From: Hyphomicrobium sp.
GTDB lineage: Bacteria; Pseudomonadota; Alphaproteobacteria; Rhizobiales; Hyphomicrobiaceae
DNA length: 8,644 nucleotides
Assembly: GCA_030598645.1 (NCBI GenBank)
Contig: JAUVPN010000100.1
Span: 1 to 8,644, forward strand
Direction of reading: 5' to 3'
Shown: one piece after another, positions 1 to 6,011 of the stretch
Position numbering within the stretch: the stretch's first letter is position 1
Layout: every line of letters begins with the position of its first letter
Program-made: the position numbers and the translations under genes
The notes under the pieces: generated by a model
Seen by the model: only the letters and a program-made list of their open reading frames with translations
The model's database searches: none
What the model was told of the DNA's origin: nothing

Positions 1-217
1 CGGTTTCCTCGGCAAGCTCGCGAAGGGCAGCCCTTGCTGGGTCCTCATCCTTTTCAATGCCACCCTGGGGCATTTGCCACCACGAGCCATGTCTTTCCGC
101 GTCACCAGACACATTGGCCCGGTGACCTAGCCACACGAGCCCCTCGGCGTTGAGAAGGACGATGCCCACGCAAGGCCGGTAACCGAGTTTGCTCGCGTCT
201 ACTTTTTGGCGGCTCAT
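1..217 (-). CDS. rppH: RNA pyrophosphohydrolase (Nudix), 3' part cut by window edge
   Basis: Partial gene: 72 N-terminal residues are visible and the rest lies beyond position 1. RppH removes pyrophosphate from 5'-triphosphorylated mRNAs and so starts RNase E-type decay; in Bartonella the orthologue is known as IalA. The sequence shows the family opening ([11 protein letters not shown], residues 13-23), the WWQMPQGG segment (46-53), and a Nudix box starting at G52 with E58, R66, E67, E70 and E71 in the expected positions. The box breaks off at T72, one residue before its expected final Gly. The ATG at 217 is preceded by AGGAG (229-233) with 11 bases of spacing. Another in-frame ATG at 241 would add eight residues but has no clear ribosome binding site. 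It follows ctpA on the same strand but is separated by a strong terminator, so it probably has its own promoter. The family-level call is secure; the symbol is by homology. Confidence 0.93.
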   Translation of the reverse strand, partial: MSRQKVDASKLGYRPCVGIVLLNAEGLVWLGHRANVSGDAERHGSWWQMPQGGIEKDEDPARAALRELAEET

Positions 218-289
218 GCGCGACAGAGCTCCTGATCGCATCAAGGAAGCACTGACTGCACAGCGAGGGCCCTACTACCTACCAACTAG

Positions 290-322
290 AAAAAGGATGG
301 GCGCCGCATCGGGCGCCCATCC
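290..322 (-). terminator. Intrinsic terminator of the envC-ctpA transcript
   Basis: Read on the minus strand this is a perfect 11-bp GC-rich stem, GGATGGGCGCC with GGCGCCCATCC (positions 322-312 and 305-295), closing a 6-base loop and followed at once by five T residues (294-290). It sits 67 bases after the ctpA stop codon and before the rppH start, so it should end transcription of the envelope operon. A second, shorter dyad (GGCAGC/GCTGCC, 365-383) lies between the ctpA stop and this stem. It has no T tract and may only protect the 3' end. Confidence 0.93.
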
Positions 323-388
323 CTGTCTACTGATCATCGCGACGACTGGCCCCGCGAATAGGTAGGCAGCCGGCTGTGCTGCCAGGCC

Positions 389-1780
389 TCAGTTCTTTGC
401 CTTGTCCTTCGCCTCAGCGCCCGGCGCCTTCAGCTGCGGATCAATAGAGTTGCCAGCCGTCTTTGCGTCCGTCGCCGTGCCGCGCAGGAACGATAGGGCA
501 TACTGAAGCTGCGTGTCTTTTTCTGGCTCCTTTGGGACATAAGCGGAAGAGCCTGATCTCTCTTTCACCGCCTTACCGTTTTTGTCCTTTTCGTTGTTTC
601 TGAGATGACCTCGCAGGCTCGCCTCACCGCGCAGCTTCCTAGCGGCCGCATTCTTCTTCAGCTCTTCGGGCAGCTCCTGCTCAATAATGATGTCAGGGTC
701 GATCCCCTTGGCTTGGATCGAGCGATTTGAAGGTGTGTAGTAGCGGGCCGTGGTTAGGCGGATAGCACCATTGGCGCCAAGCGGAATGATAGTCTGTACC
801 GAGCCTTTGCCGAACGAGCGCGTACCAATCACGGTTGCCCGCTTGTGGTCCTGCAAAGCACCAGCAACGATCTCGGACGCGGAGGCTGAGCCCCCGTTTA
901 TGAGTACGACTACCTTTTTGCCGTTGGCAATGTCGCCGGTACGGGCTTGTGCTCTTTGGGTTTCCTCGTTGTTCCGGCCCTTTGTGAGCACGACTGAACC
1001 GCGCTCCAAGAAATCATCGGATACCGCAATCGCTTGATCCAATAGTCCGCCAGGATTGTTGCGAAGGTCGATGATGTAGCCCTTGAGGTCCTTGCCTAGG
1101 GACTTATTCAGCTTCGATACGGCCTTAACGAGGTTGGTATGTGTCTGCTCGTTGAAGGTCGTAACTTTGACGTAACCAACGTCACCTTCCTCACGGAACT
1201 TTATCGCGTTGATGCGAATGATGTCGCGTACGACTTTGACATCGAAGGGCTGCTCGACGCCCTTGCGCACGATGGTAAGAGAGATAGGCGTGTTTACCGG
1301 TCCGCGCATCTTCTCGACCGCTTGCTCCAGTGTGAGGCCCACAATTTGCTCATCGTCGAGATGAGTGATGAGGTCGTTGGCTTGCAGGCCCGCCTTGTCG
1401 GCCGGCGTGTCATCGATCGGTGACACGACCTTGACCACGCCATTCTCCATCGTGACCTCAATGCCCAGGCCGCCAAACTCGCCGCGCGTCTGTACCTGCA
1501 TATCGCGGTAGTGTTTGGGGCTCATGTACGATGAGTGTGGATCGAGTGCGGAGAGCATGCCGTTGATCGCGGATTCGATCAGCTTGGTATCGTCCGGCTT
1601 CTCCACGTAATCCGAGCGGACGCGTTCCAGGACATCTCCGAATAGGTCGAGCTGACGATAAAGTTCGGAGTTGCTCGATGTTGCCGAGTAAGTGCTTGTA
1701 ACATTAAGCAGCGTTGTTGCACCGGCAACGCCGGCCATGAGTAGAAATGTCCAAAACGCGAATTCCGTTTTGCGTATCAT
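389..1780 (-). CDS. ctpA: Carboxyl-terminal processing protease, S41 family (CtpA/Prc-like)
   Basis: Serine endopeptidase of the cell envelope with a Ser/Lys dyad. In other bacteria such proteases trim or degrade periplasmic proteins, including peptidoglycan hydrolases. The 463 residues comprise a single N-terminal hydrophobic segment (about 8-24) acting as signal peptide or anchor, a PDZ domain (about 100-175, opening GEFGGLGIEV), and the S41 core. In the core, S300 within GGSASASE and K325 within SFGKG are 25 residues apart, as in E. coli Prc, with Q329 four further on. A Lys-rich, probably disordered tail follows from about residue 375. The start at 1780 is chosen because its ATGA overlaps the envC stop, indicating translational coupling, and because the hydrophobic segment then lies at the N-terminus. 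An upstream ATG at 1813 would add 11 residues. The transcript ends at the terminator at 290-322. Confidence 0.95.
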   Translation of the reverse strand: MIRKTEFAFWTFLLMAGVAGATTLLNVTSTYSATSSNSELYRQLDLFGDVLERVRSDYVEKPDDTKLIESAINGMLSALDPHSSYMSPKHYRDMQVQTRGEFGGLGIEVTMENGVVKVVSPIDDTPADKAGLQANDLITHLDDEQIVGLTLEQAVEKMRGPVNTPISLTIVRKGVEQPFDVKVVRDIIRINAIKFREEGDVGYVKVTTFNEQTHTNLVKAVSKLNKSLGKDLKGYIIDLRNNPGGLLDQAIAVSDDFLERGSVVLTKGRNNEETQRAQARTGDIANGKKVVVLINGGSASASEIVAGALQDHKRATVIGTRSFGKGSVQTIIPLGANGAIRLTTARYYTPSNRSIQAKGIDPDIIIEQELPEELKKNAAARKLRGEASLRGHLRNNEKDKNGKAVKERSGSSAYVPKEPEKDTQLQYALSFLRGTATDAKTAGNSIDPQLKAPGAEAKDKAKN

Positions 1781-3198
1781 CCTTGCACCTTCTGATGACC
1801 TGCAACCCACCACGGATTGGGGTCTATAGGCCGTCCTTCCTTACGAAATTCGATATAAAGGACGGGCGCACTCTTAGCCGCAACTGTTTTTATCTGCTGT
1901 GGCCAACCGCTCATAGTACCTACAGGTTCCGCGGCAAGAACGAACTGGCCAGGTTGCACGTCGATCTGTGACAAGCCCGCAAGCAACACATGATAGCCGC
2001 CACCGGCGTTTATGATCAAGAGTTGCCCGTAGCTTCTGAATTCTCCAGCGTAAACAATCCAGCCATCACAAGGTGACGTCACTTGGGCGCCCTGGCGAGT
2101 TTCGAGTACAAGTCCCTTAGATTGTCCACCATATTGCGTTTTTTCCCCGTAGGATAGGACCTGGCGCCCCTGCGCGGGCAGGGGTAGCCGTGCCTTGGCC
2201 TTGGCGAAGGGTAGCGCCGGCTTGATCCGCCCAGGGCTGCCAGGTAGCAACGTAGCGCCTGGCGCCAGCTCTACGTAGTTCGGCGATTCGCGCGTCGGCG
2301 GCAGGGCGGCAACTTTCTTGCTCTTGTCATGCTTTACCCCACTGGCGTCAGGTGTTGCCGCTGCGGGCATCCTTTCGGCTTGCTCCTGGCGCTTCGTTTC
2401 CGCATCGTAGGCACCAAGACCCGTGTTAGTCTTTACGGCCTTGTCGAGACGCGCAATTAGCTCGTTAAGATCGGTAACGCTGTCGGAAATCTCGGCGGCG
2501 GCGAGCCGCATGCTTTTCAGTTCCGACTGACGCTCATCGAGCGACACCTTCTTAGCTTCCAGTAGACCAGATAAGCGCGTGCGCGCGTCCATCAGACGCG
2601 TCATCTCCGCCTTGAGCTGCTCGCTCTGATCTCGGATCTCAGTCATGACGCGGACCATCTCGGTGAGACGGTTGGCCAACGCGAGGGCTTGGCCACGCAT
2701 TTCCGGAAAAGCTGCCGCGAGCATCATGGCACTCCGCACCATCTTCAGCGCGTCCTCGCGCTGTGTGATCAACGCGGGCGGCGGGTTTCGGCCCATGCGT
2801 TGCAAAGCGGCCAAGAGCTTTGCAATCTGACCGTGACGCTGATTGAGCGAGCCGCGAAGCAGCTTTTCTTGCGCTTCGAGTTCACCCAAGCGGTCTTCCA
2901 TCGCAGTGAGTTTGGCTTCGCTCGTCTTTATGAGGGCTGCTGTGCCCACCAGTCGGGCGTTTAGACGCTTGCGTTCCGCCTTGATGGCAGACACGTCCGA
3001 CTTGAGCGTTTTCGTGCGTTTCTGAACGTTCTCAAGCTCGATGCGTCGACTTTGTAGGTTTTTCTTGGCTTCCTTGCTCGTGGCCGGTGCTTGCGCGATC
3101 GCGCTTTTGCAGAGAGGAATTCCCGCGGCAAATAGTAGGCCGGCGACTAAGCCTATGAGGCGGAGCAGCGTTCGATTTTCGAGTCCTATCCGGTTCAA
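1777..3198 (-). CDS. envC: Murein hydrolase activator EnvC (coiled coil plus degenerate LytM/M23 domain)
   Basis: Periplasmic protein of the EnvC type, which in E. coli activates amidases during septal peptidoglycan splitting. The product is 473 residues from the TTG at 3198: a signal peptide (hydrophobic stretch about residues 11-30, likely cleaved after AIAQA), a long Glu/Lys/Leu-rich coiled coil (about 40-265), a Pro/Ala-rich linker, and a C-terminal LytM-like domain (about 340-460). The zinc ligands expected of an active M23 peptidase appear lost. The usual HxxxD stretch reads QSKGLVLE, the YAHLS-type motif reads LAGLS, and the final HFE motif reads YIE. This points to an activator, not an enzyme. 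The start is uncertain: the TTG at 3198 follows GGGGAAG by 7 bases, while an in-frame TTG at 3246 adds 16 acidic residues that do not suit a signal peptide. It heads the operon and overlaps ctpA by 4 bases. Confidence 0.9.
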   Translation of the reverse strand: MNRIGLENRTLLRLIGLVAGLLFAAGIPLCKSAIAQAPATSKEAKKNLQSRRIELENVQKRTKTLKSDVSAIKAERKRLNARLVGTAALIKTSEAKLTAMEDRLGELEAQEKLLRGSLNQRHGQIAKLLAALQRMGRNPPPALITQREDALKMVRSAMMLAAAFPEMRGQALALANRLTEMVRVMTEIRDQSEQLKAEMTRLMDARTRLSGLLEAKKVSLDERQSELKSMRLAAAEISDSVTDLNELIARLDKAVKTNTGLGAYDAETKRQEQAERMPAAATPDASGVKHDKSKKVAALPPTRESPNYVELAPGATLLPGSPGRIKPALPFAKAKARLPLPAQGRQVLSYGEKTQYGGQSKGLVLETRQGAQVTSPCDGWIVYAGEFRSYGQLLIINAGGGYHVLLAGLSQIDVQPGQFVLAAEPVGTMSGWPQQIKTVAAKSAPVLYIEFRKEGRPIDPNPWWVAGHQKVQG

Positions 3199-3269
3199 AG
3201 TCGCGCTTCCCCGAAAACATGGATCTGGCTCTGTCTCCGCAAGCAAGCTGATTCTTAGGGAGACTTCGC

Positions 3270-3284
3270 GTCACCAGAAGTGAC
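3270..3284. promoter_or_regulatory. Inverted repeat GTCAC-N5-GTGAC in the envC leader
   Basis: A perfect 5-bp dyad, GTCAC CAGAA GTGAC, lies just downstream of the predicted envC transcription start. A third GTGAC copy is at 3305-3309, on the other side of the predicted -10 element. This could be an operator or a small leader hairpin. A five-base dyad can arise by chance, so function is conjecture. Confidence 0.25.
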
Positions 3285-3294
3285 AAATGAGGCG

Positions 3295-3323
3295 ATTATC
3301 GTGCGTGACGCCTTGCTACTCCA
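3295..3323 (-). promoter_or_regulatory. Candidate promoter of envC-ctpA
   Basis: On the minus strand GATAAT (3300-3295) matches the -10 consensus at five of six bases. TGGAGT (3323-3318), a three-of-six -35 match, stands exactly 17 bases upstream. Transcription would start near 3288, about 42 or 90 bases before the two possible TTG starts. Found by eye only; the -35 element is weak. Confidence 0.35.
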
Positions 3324-3412
3324 TTACGACGGCGCGCAATCTGCCCGGCAAGTTTGACGCGCGAGGTCATCGGAGACGCGGGGGCGACGAGACTTTGCGG
3401 GCCACGCGCCGT

Positions 3413-3441
3413 TTGCCCCATCCCCAGGAAAGTTCTATCTG
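3413..3441 (+). promoter_or_regulatory. Candidate promoter of the HIG1-adenosyltransferase-rhomboid genes
   Basis: TTGCCC (3413-3418) and TATCTG (3436-3441) are separated by exactly 17 bases, a plausible housekeeping-sigma promoter. It would start transcription near 3448, giving a leader of about 22 bases before the ATG at 3470. It faces away from the envC promoter. Eye-matched only. Confidence 0.35.
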
Positions 3442-3454
3442 AGGGCAATCGAAC

Positions 3455-3459
3455 GGAGG
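3455..3459 (+). promoter_or_regulatory. Strong ribosome binding site (GGAGG) of the HIG1 gene
   Basis: GGAGG stands 10 bases upstream of the ATG at 3470. It fixes the start of a gene so short that it could otherwise be dismissed. Confidence 0.75.
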
Positions 3460-3469
3460 TCAAACCCCC

Positions 3470-3661
3470 ATGCAATCGGTGCTCTACTACCTAACGACGG
3501 TGGCGGTGGCGGCCGTGTTCATAGTCCTGCTCATGGGGTTATGGTCTCTTTCTCGGGGAAAGAGCCCCAATCTCAGCCAGAAGCTGATGCGCTGGCGCGT
3601 TGGCCTGCAGTTCGTCGCAATCGTACTCATCATGCTCTTTGTTTACGTATCTCGATACTGA
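3470..3661 (+). CDS. HIG1-domain twin transmembrane protein
   Basis: Small inner-membrane protein of 63 residues with two hydrophobic helices (about 5-26 and 45-61) joined by a basic, polar loop. The loop and start of helix 2 carry QKLMRWRVGLQ (residues 37-47). This fits exactly the (Q/I)x3(R/H)xRx3Q signature of the HIG1 (hypoxia-induced gene 1) family, with Q37, R41, R43 and Q47 as key residues. Mitochondrial relatives (Rcf1/Rcf2, HIGD) bind cytochrome c oxidase or respiratory supercomplexes; the role of the bacterial proteins is less clear. A GGAGG site precedes the start. The adenosyltransferase gene begins 18 bases after the stop, so the two are very likely cotranscribed. The family assignment is strong; a respiratory-chain role here is inference. 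Confidence 0.88.
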   Translation: MQSVLYYLTTVAVAAVFIVLLMGLWSLSRGKSPNLSQKLMRWRVGLQFVAIVLIMLFVYVSRY

Positions 3662-3679
3662 GGGACGCCGGGGCTGCGG

Positions 3680-4261
3680 ATGGTCGTACTGAACAAGATT
3701 TATACAAGAACTGGGGACGCTGGGACGACAGCGCTTGGCAATGGTCAGCGCGTAGCCAAGCACGCATTACGCATTGCCGCCTACGGTACCGTCGACGAAA
3801 CCAACGCCAGTCTCGGTATGGTGCGCGTTCACCTGGCGCACGGCGATCCCGATCTCGATGCGATGCTGCTGCGCATCCAGAATGATTTGTTCGATCTGGG
3901 CGCCGATCTGTGCGTGCCTGATCGCGGCGAGAAGCTTGATCATGAAGCGCTTCGTATCAGCAACGAGCAGGTCGCTCGGCTCGAGCAAGAGATCGACCAG
4001 ATGAATGCCGAGCTCAAGCCTTTGCGCTCGTTCGTGCTGCCGGGCGGAACGCCAGCGGCGGCTGCACTTCACGTGACGCGCACTATTTCGCGGCGTGCTG
4101 AGCGTTTGATGGTGGAGCTTGCCGCGTTGCCCGATGAGCCAGTCAGCGTAGCGGCGCTCAAGTTTATCAACCGTCTTTCGGATTTTTTTTTCGTAGCCAG
4201 CCGCTATGCCAATGATCGCGGTAATATAGACGTTCTGTGGGTGCCGGGCCAAAACCGGTAG
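3680..4261 (+). CDS. PduO-type ATP:cob(I)alamin adenosyltransferase
   Basis: Transfers the adenosyl group of ATP to cob(I)alamin, giving adenosylcobalamin for B12-dependent enzymes such as methylmalonyl-CoA or ethylmalonyl-CoA mutase. The protein has 193 residues, normal for the family, and is expected to be a trimeric cytosolic helical bundle. Visible family motifs are the N-terminal ATP-binding KIYTRTGDAGTT (6-17), AYGTVDETNA (34-43), the SFVLPGGT segment (117-124), RTxxRRAER (134-142) and NRLSDFFFVASR (164-175). It starts 18 bases after the HIG1 gene, with only a weak purine-rich site, so translation may depend on its neighbour. The rhomboid gene follows after 36 bases. A run of nine T (4183-4191) codes for part of DFFF; loss or gain of one T would end translation almost at once. 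It is unrelated in sequence to the CobA/BtuR type. Confidence 0.94.
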   Translation: MVVLNKIYTRTGDAGTTALGNGQRVAKHALRIAAYGTVDETNASLGMVRVHLAHGDPDLDAMLLRIQNDLFDLGADLCVPDRGEKLDHEALRISNEQVARLEQEIDQMNAELKPLRSFVLPGGTPAAAALHVTRTISRRAERLMVELAALPDEPVSVAALKFINRLSDFFFVASRYANDRGNIDVLWVPGQNR

Positions 4262-4285
4262 CGATCAAGCTCCCGAAAGACAAGC

Positions 4286-4290
4286 AGGAG
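4286..4290 (+). promoter_or_regulatory. Ribosome binding site (AGGAG) deciding a TTG start
   Basis: AGGAG lies 7 bases before the TTG at 4298. It supports that rare start codon for the rhomboid gene, whose N-terminal FIPIRDEN motif would be lost with any later start. Confidence 0.75.
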
Positions 4291-4297
4291 CTGACCT

Positions 4298-5002
4298 TTG
4301 TTCATTCCCATTCGCGACGAGAACTCGCTGAGATCAATCCCGTTTCAGTACGTCACGGTTTCCCTCATCATAATAAACCTGATCGTCTTCATGCTGGAGG
4401 TTGGCACGCTGGGGCAAAGCGCGATTGCAAGCTTTGCTGTCGTGCCCAAAGAGCTGTTTGACGTCGGGATCTTCTCAAGCATTGCGCCGAATGCGACTGG
4501 AGCGCTCGAGATCTCAGAGGGCACGACGCTCGTCACGTACATGTTCTTTCACGCTGATCTCTTTCACCTTGTCGGCAATATGCTTTTTTTGTGGGTGTTC
4601 GGCGATAACGTCGAGGATGCCATGGGGCACATCCGATTTCTTTTTTTCTACCTGTTATGCGGGGTCTTCGCCGCACTCTTCCATTCCTGGATGTTGCCAA
4701 ACTCGGACCTGCCGCTAATTGGTGCAAGCGGTGCCGTTGCTGGCGTTATCGCTGCCTACCTGATGCTGCATCCACGCGTCAGCGTCTGGGTTCTCGCGTT
4801 CAAAGTTATTCCGCTGCGCATCACGGCAGGAATTGTGCTGGGGATCTGGATCGCTTTCCAGGTAGTCATGATTGCCCTTGCCGATGCAGGGCCCACCGCC
4901 TGGTGGGCCCACATCGGTGGCCTGATTGCCGGGGCCGTGCTTATCGTCTTTATGCGCAGGCCTGGCGTCCCGCTTTTCGATAAGGGCCGGCAACTGGCCT
5001 GA
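4298..5002 (+). CDS. Rhomboid-family intramembrane serine protease
   Basis: Polytopic inner-membrane protease that cleaves transmembrane segments of other proteins; the substrate cannot be read from sequence. The 234 residues hold about six hydrophobic helices. The catalytic parts are all present: H90 and N94 in HLVGN (oxyanion region), the nucleophile S144 in GASGA, and H205 in AHIGG. The N-terminal FIPIRDEN opening is common in alphaproteobacterial members. The start is a TTG with a good AGGAG site 7 bases upstream. The gene lies 36 bases after the adenosyltransferase in the same direction, so cotranscription is likely, and 253 bases before etfB. Two seven-base T runs (4584-4590 and 4641-4647) encode parts of hydrophobic helices. 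There is no extra N-terminal zinc-ribbon or C-terminal domain. Family and activity are well supported; the biological role is unknown. Confidence 0.93.
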   Translation: MFIPIRDENSLRSIPFQYVTVSLIIINLIVFMLEVGTLGQSAIASFAVVPKELFDVGIFSSIAPNATGALEISEGTTLVTYMFFHADLFHLVGNMLFLWVFGDNVEDAMGHIRFLFFYLLCGVFAALFHSWMLPNSDLPLIGASGAVAGVIAAYLMLHPRVSVWVLAFKVIPLRITAGIVLGIWIAFQVVMIALADAGPTAWWAHIGGLIAGAVLIVFMRRPGVPLFDKGRQLA

Positions 5003-5085
5003 GCCGCCAAGGCTGTAGATCTTGGCAAAAGACCTCTATAGGACTGAGTTCCTCAAGCGCACACTGGCAGCTGACAGGCCCCCGA

Positions 5086-5114
5086 TTGACTTGACGAAGC
5101 TGCCCCCGTAGGTT
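5086..5114 (+). promoter_or_regulatory. Possible promoter in the 253-base gap before etfB
   Basis: The gap 5003-5255 holds no convincing gene. TTGACT (5086-5091) is a good -35 match, and TAGGTT (5109-5114), 17 bases on, is a weak -10. Just downstream a small hairpin, TTCGC ACTT GCGAA (5120-5133), could be an operator or leader structure. A separate etf-hbdA promoter is plausible given the gap, but these exact elements are tentative. Confidence 0.3.
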
Positions 5115-5255
5115 TGCCTTTCGCACTTGCGAATAGGACAAACAAGGCTGCTGCTGGGACTTTCTGGTGCGGATTAAGCGATTTCCACCGCGCTGCACAA
5201 CCGCCATGTTTCAATCTAGCAGACCGCCAGAGCGCGCTTTGGGGAGCCGACGGGC

Positions 5256-6011
5256 ATGAAGATCTTGGTGCCGGTCAAACGTGTTGTTGACTACAACGTC
5301 AAGATTCGGGTGAAACCGGACGGATCCGGCATAGACCTGGCCAACGTCAAGATGTCCATGAATCCCTTTGACGAAATTGCCGTCGAGGAGGCCGTGCGCA
5401 TCAAGGAGAAAGGCGGGGCCAGCGAGGTCGTTGTCGTTTCCATCGGGCCGGCCAAGGCGCAGGAGACAATCCGCACGGCGCTAGCCATCGGCGCCGACCG
5501 TGGAATCCTCATCGAGACCCCGGGTGAAGCAATTGTCGAGCCTTTGGCAGTCGCGAAACTTCTCAAATCCATCGTGGATGATGAGAAGCCGGATCTTGTG
5601 ATTCTCGGTAAGCAAGCAATCGACGACGACTGCAACCAGACCGGTCAGATGTTGGCGGGGCTGCTCGGCTGGCCGCAAGGGACGTTTGCCTCCAAGGTCG
5701 TTCTTGATGAGGGCAGCGCTCTGGTGACGCGAGAGGTGGACGGCGGGCTCGAGACCTTGAAGCTCAAAATGCCGGCGGTGGTCACTACTGATTTGCGTCT
5801 CAACGAGCCGCGCTATCCGTCCCTTCCCAACATCATGAAGGCGAAGAAGAAGCCGCTTGAGATTAAGAAGCCTGAAGACCTTGGCATTGATATTGCGCCA
5901 CGTCTAAAAGTTCAAAACATCTCAGAGCCCGCTACGCGCAAGGCAGGCGTCATGGTTGATAGCGTTGCCGAGCTGGTCGAGAAACTTAAGACCGATGCCG
6001 GGGTGCTGTGA
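5256..6011 (+). CDS. etfB: Electron transfer flavoprotein beta subunit
   Basis: Small subunit of the soluble ETF heterodimer, which takes electrons from acyl-CoA and related dehydrogenases and passes them to ETF:quinone oxidoreductase. Its 251 residues match the usual length. Visible are the N-terminal [13 protein letters not shown] (2-14), the AMP-binding region [15 protein letters not shown] (117-131), and the recognition loop near 181-200. In that loop, L190 corresponds to the leucine that docks ETF into its partner dehydrogenases, and it is followed by the conserved [10 protein letters not shown]. These features fit the canonical housekeeping group of ETF, not the bifurcating Fix type. 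A GGGGAG site lies 9 bases before the ATG. The stop overlaps the etfA start (TGATG), so the two subunits are translationally coupled. Confidence 0.96.
   Translation: MKILVPVKRVVDYNVKIRVKPDGSGIDLANVKMSMNPFDEIAVEEAVRIKEKGGASEVVVVSIGPAKAQETIRTALAIGADRGILIETPGEAIVEPLAVAKLLKSIVDDEKPDLVILGKQAIDDDCNQTGQMLAGLLGWPQGTFASKVVLDEGSALVTREVDGGLETLKLKMPAVVTTDLRLNEPRYPSLPNIMKAKKKPLEIKKPEDLGIDIAPRLKVQNISEPATRKAGVMVDSVAELVEKLKTDAGVL

Noticed and set aside
3041..3283. Plus-strand open frame of 80 codons whose product begins like a signal peptide (MRRLCRFFLASLLVAG)
   Set aside because: It lies antisense to the envC signal peptide and coiled-coil start; a hydrophobic Leu/Ala stretch often reads as hydrophobic in the opposite frame. 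No ribosome binding site or family resemblance was seen.
3354..3359. TTGACG as a plus-strand -35 element
   Set aside because: No acceptable -10 sequence lies 16-18 bases downstream; the region is GC-rich.
3767..4252. Minus-strand open frame of 161 codons
   Set aside because: It is fully antisense to the well-supported adenosyltransferase gene and shows no recognisable motif.
5006..5026. Dyad GCCAAG/CTTGGC just after the rhomboid stop, considered as a terminator
   Set aside because: The stem is only 6 bp with a 9-base loop, and it is followed by A residues, not T, on the transcribed strand.
5291..5635. Minus-strand open frame of 114 codons inside etfB
   Set aside because: Antisense to a clear gene, with no motif and no ribosome binding site.
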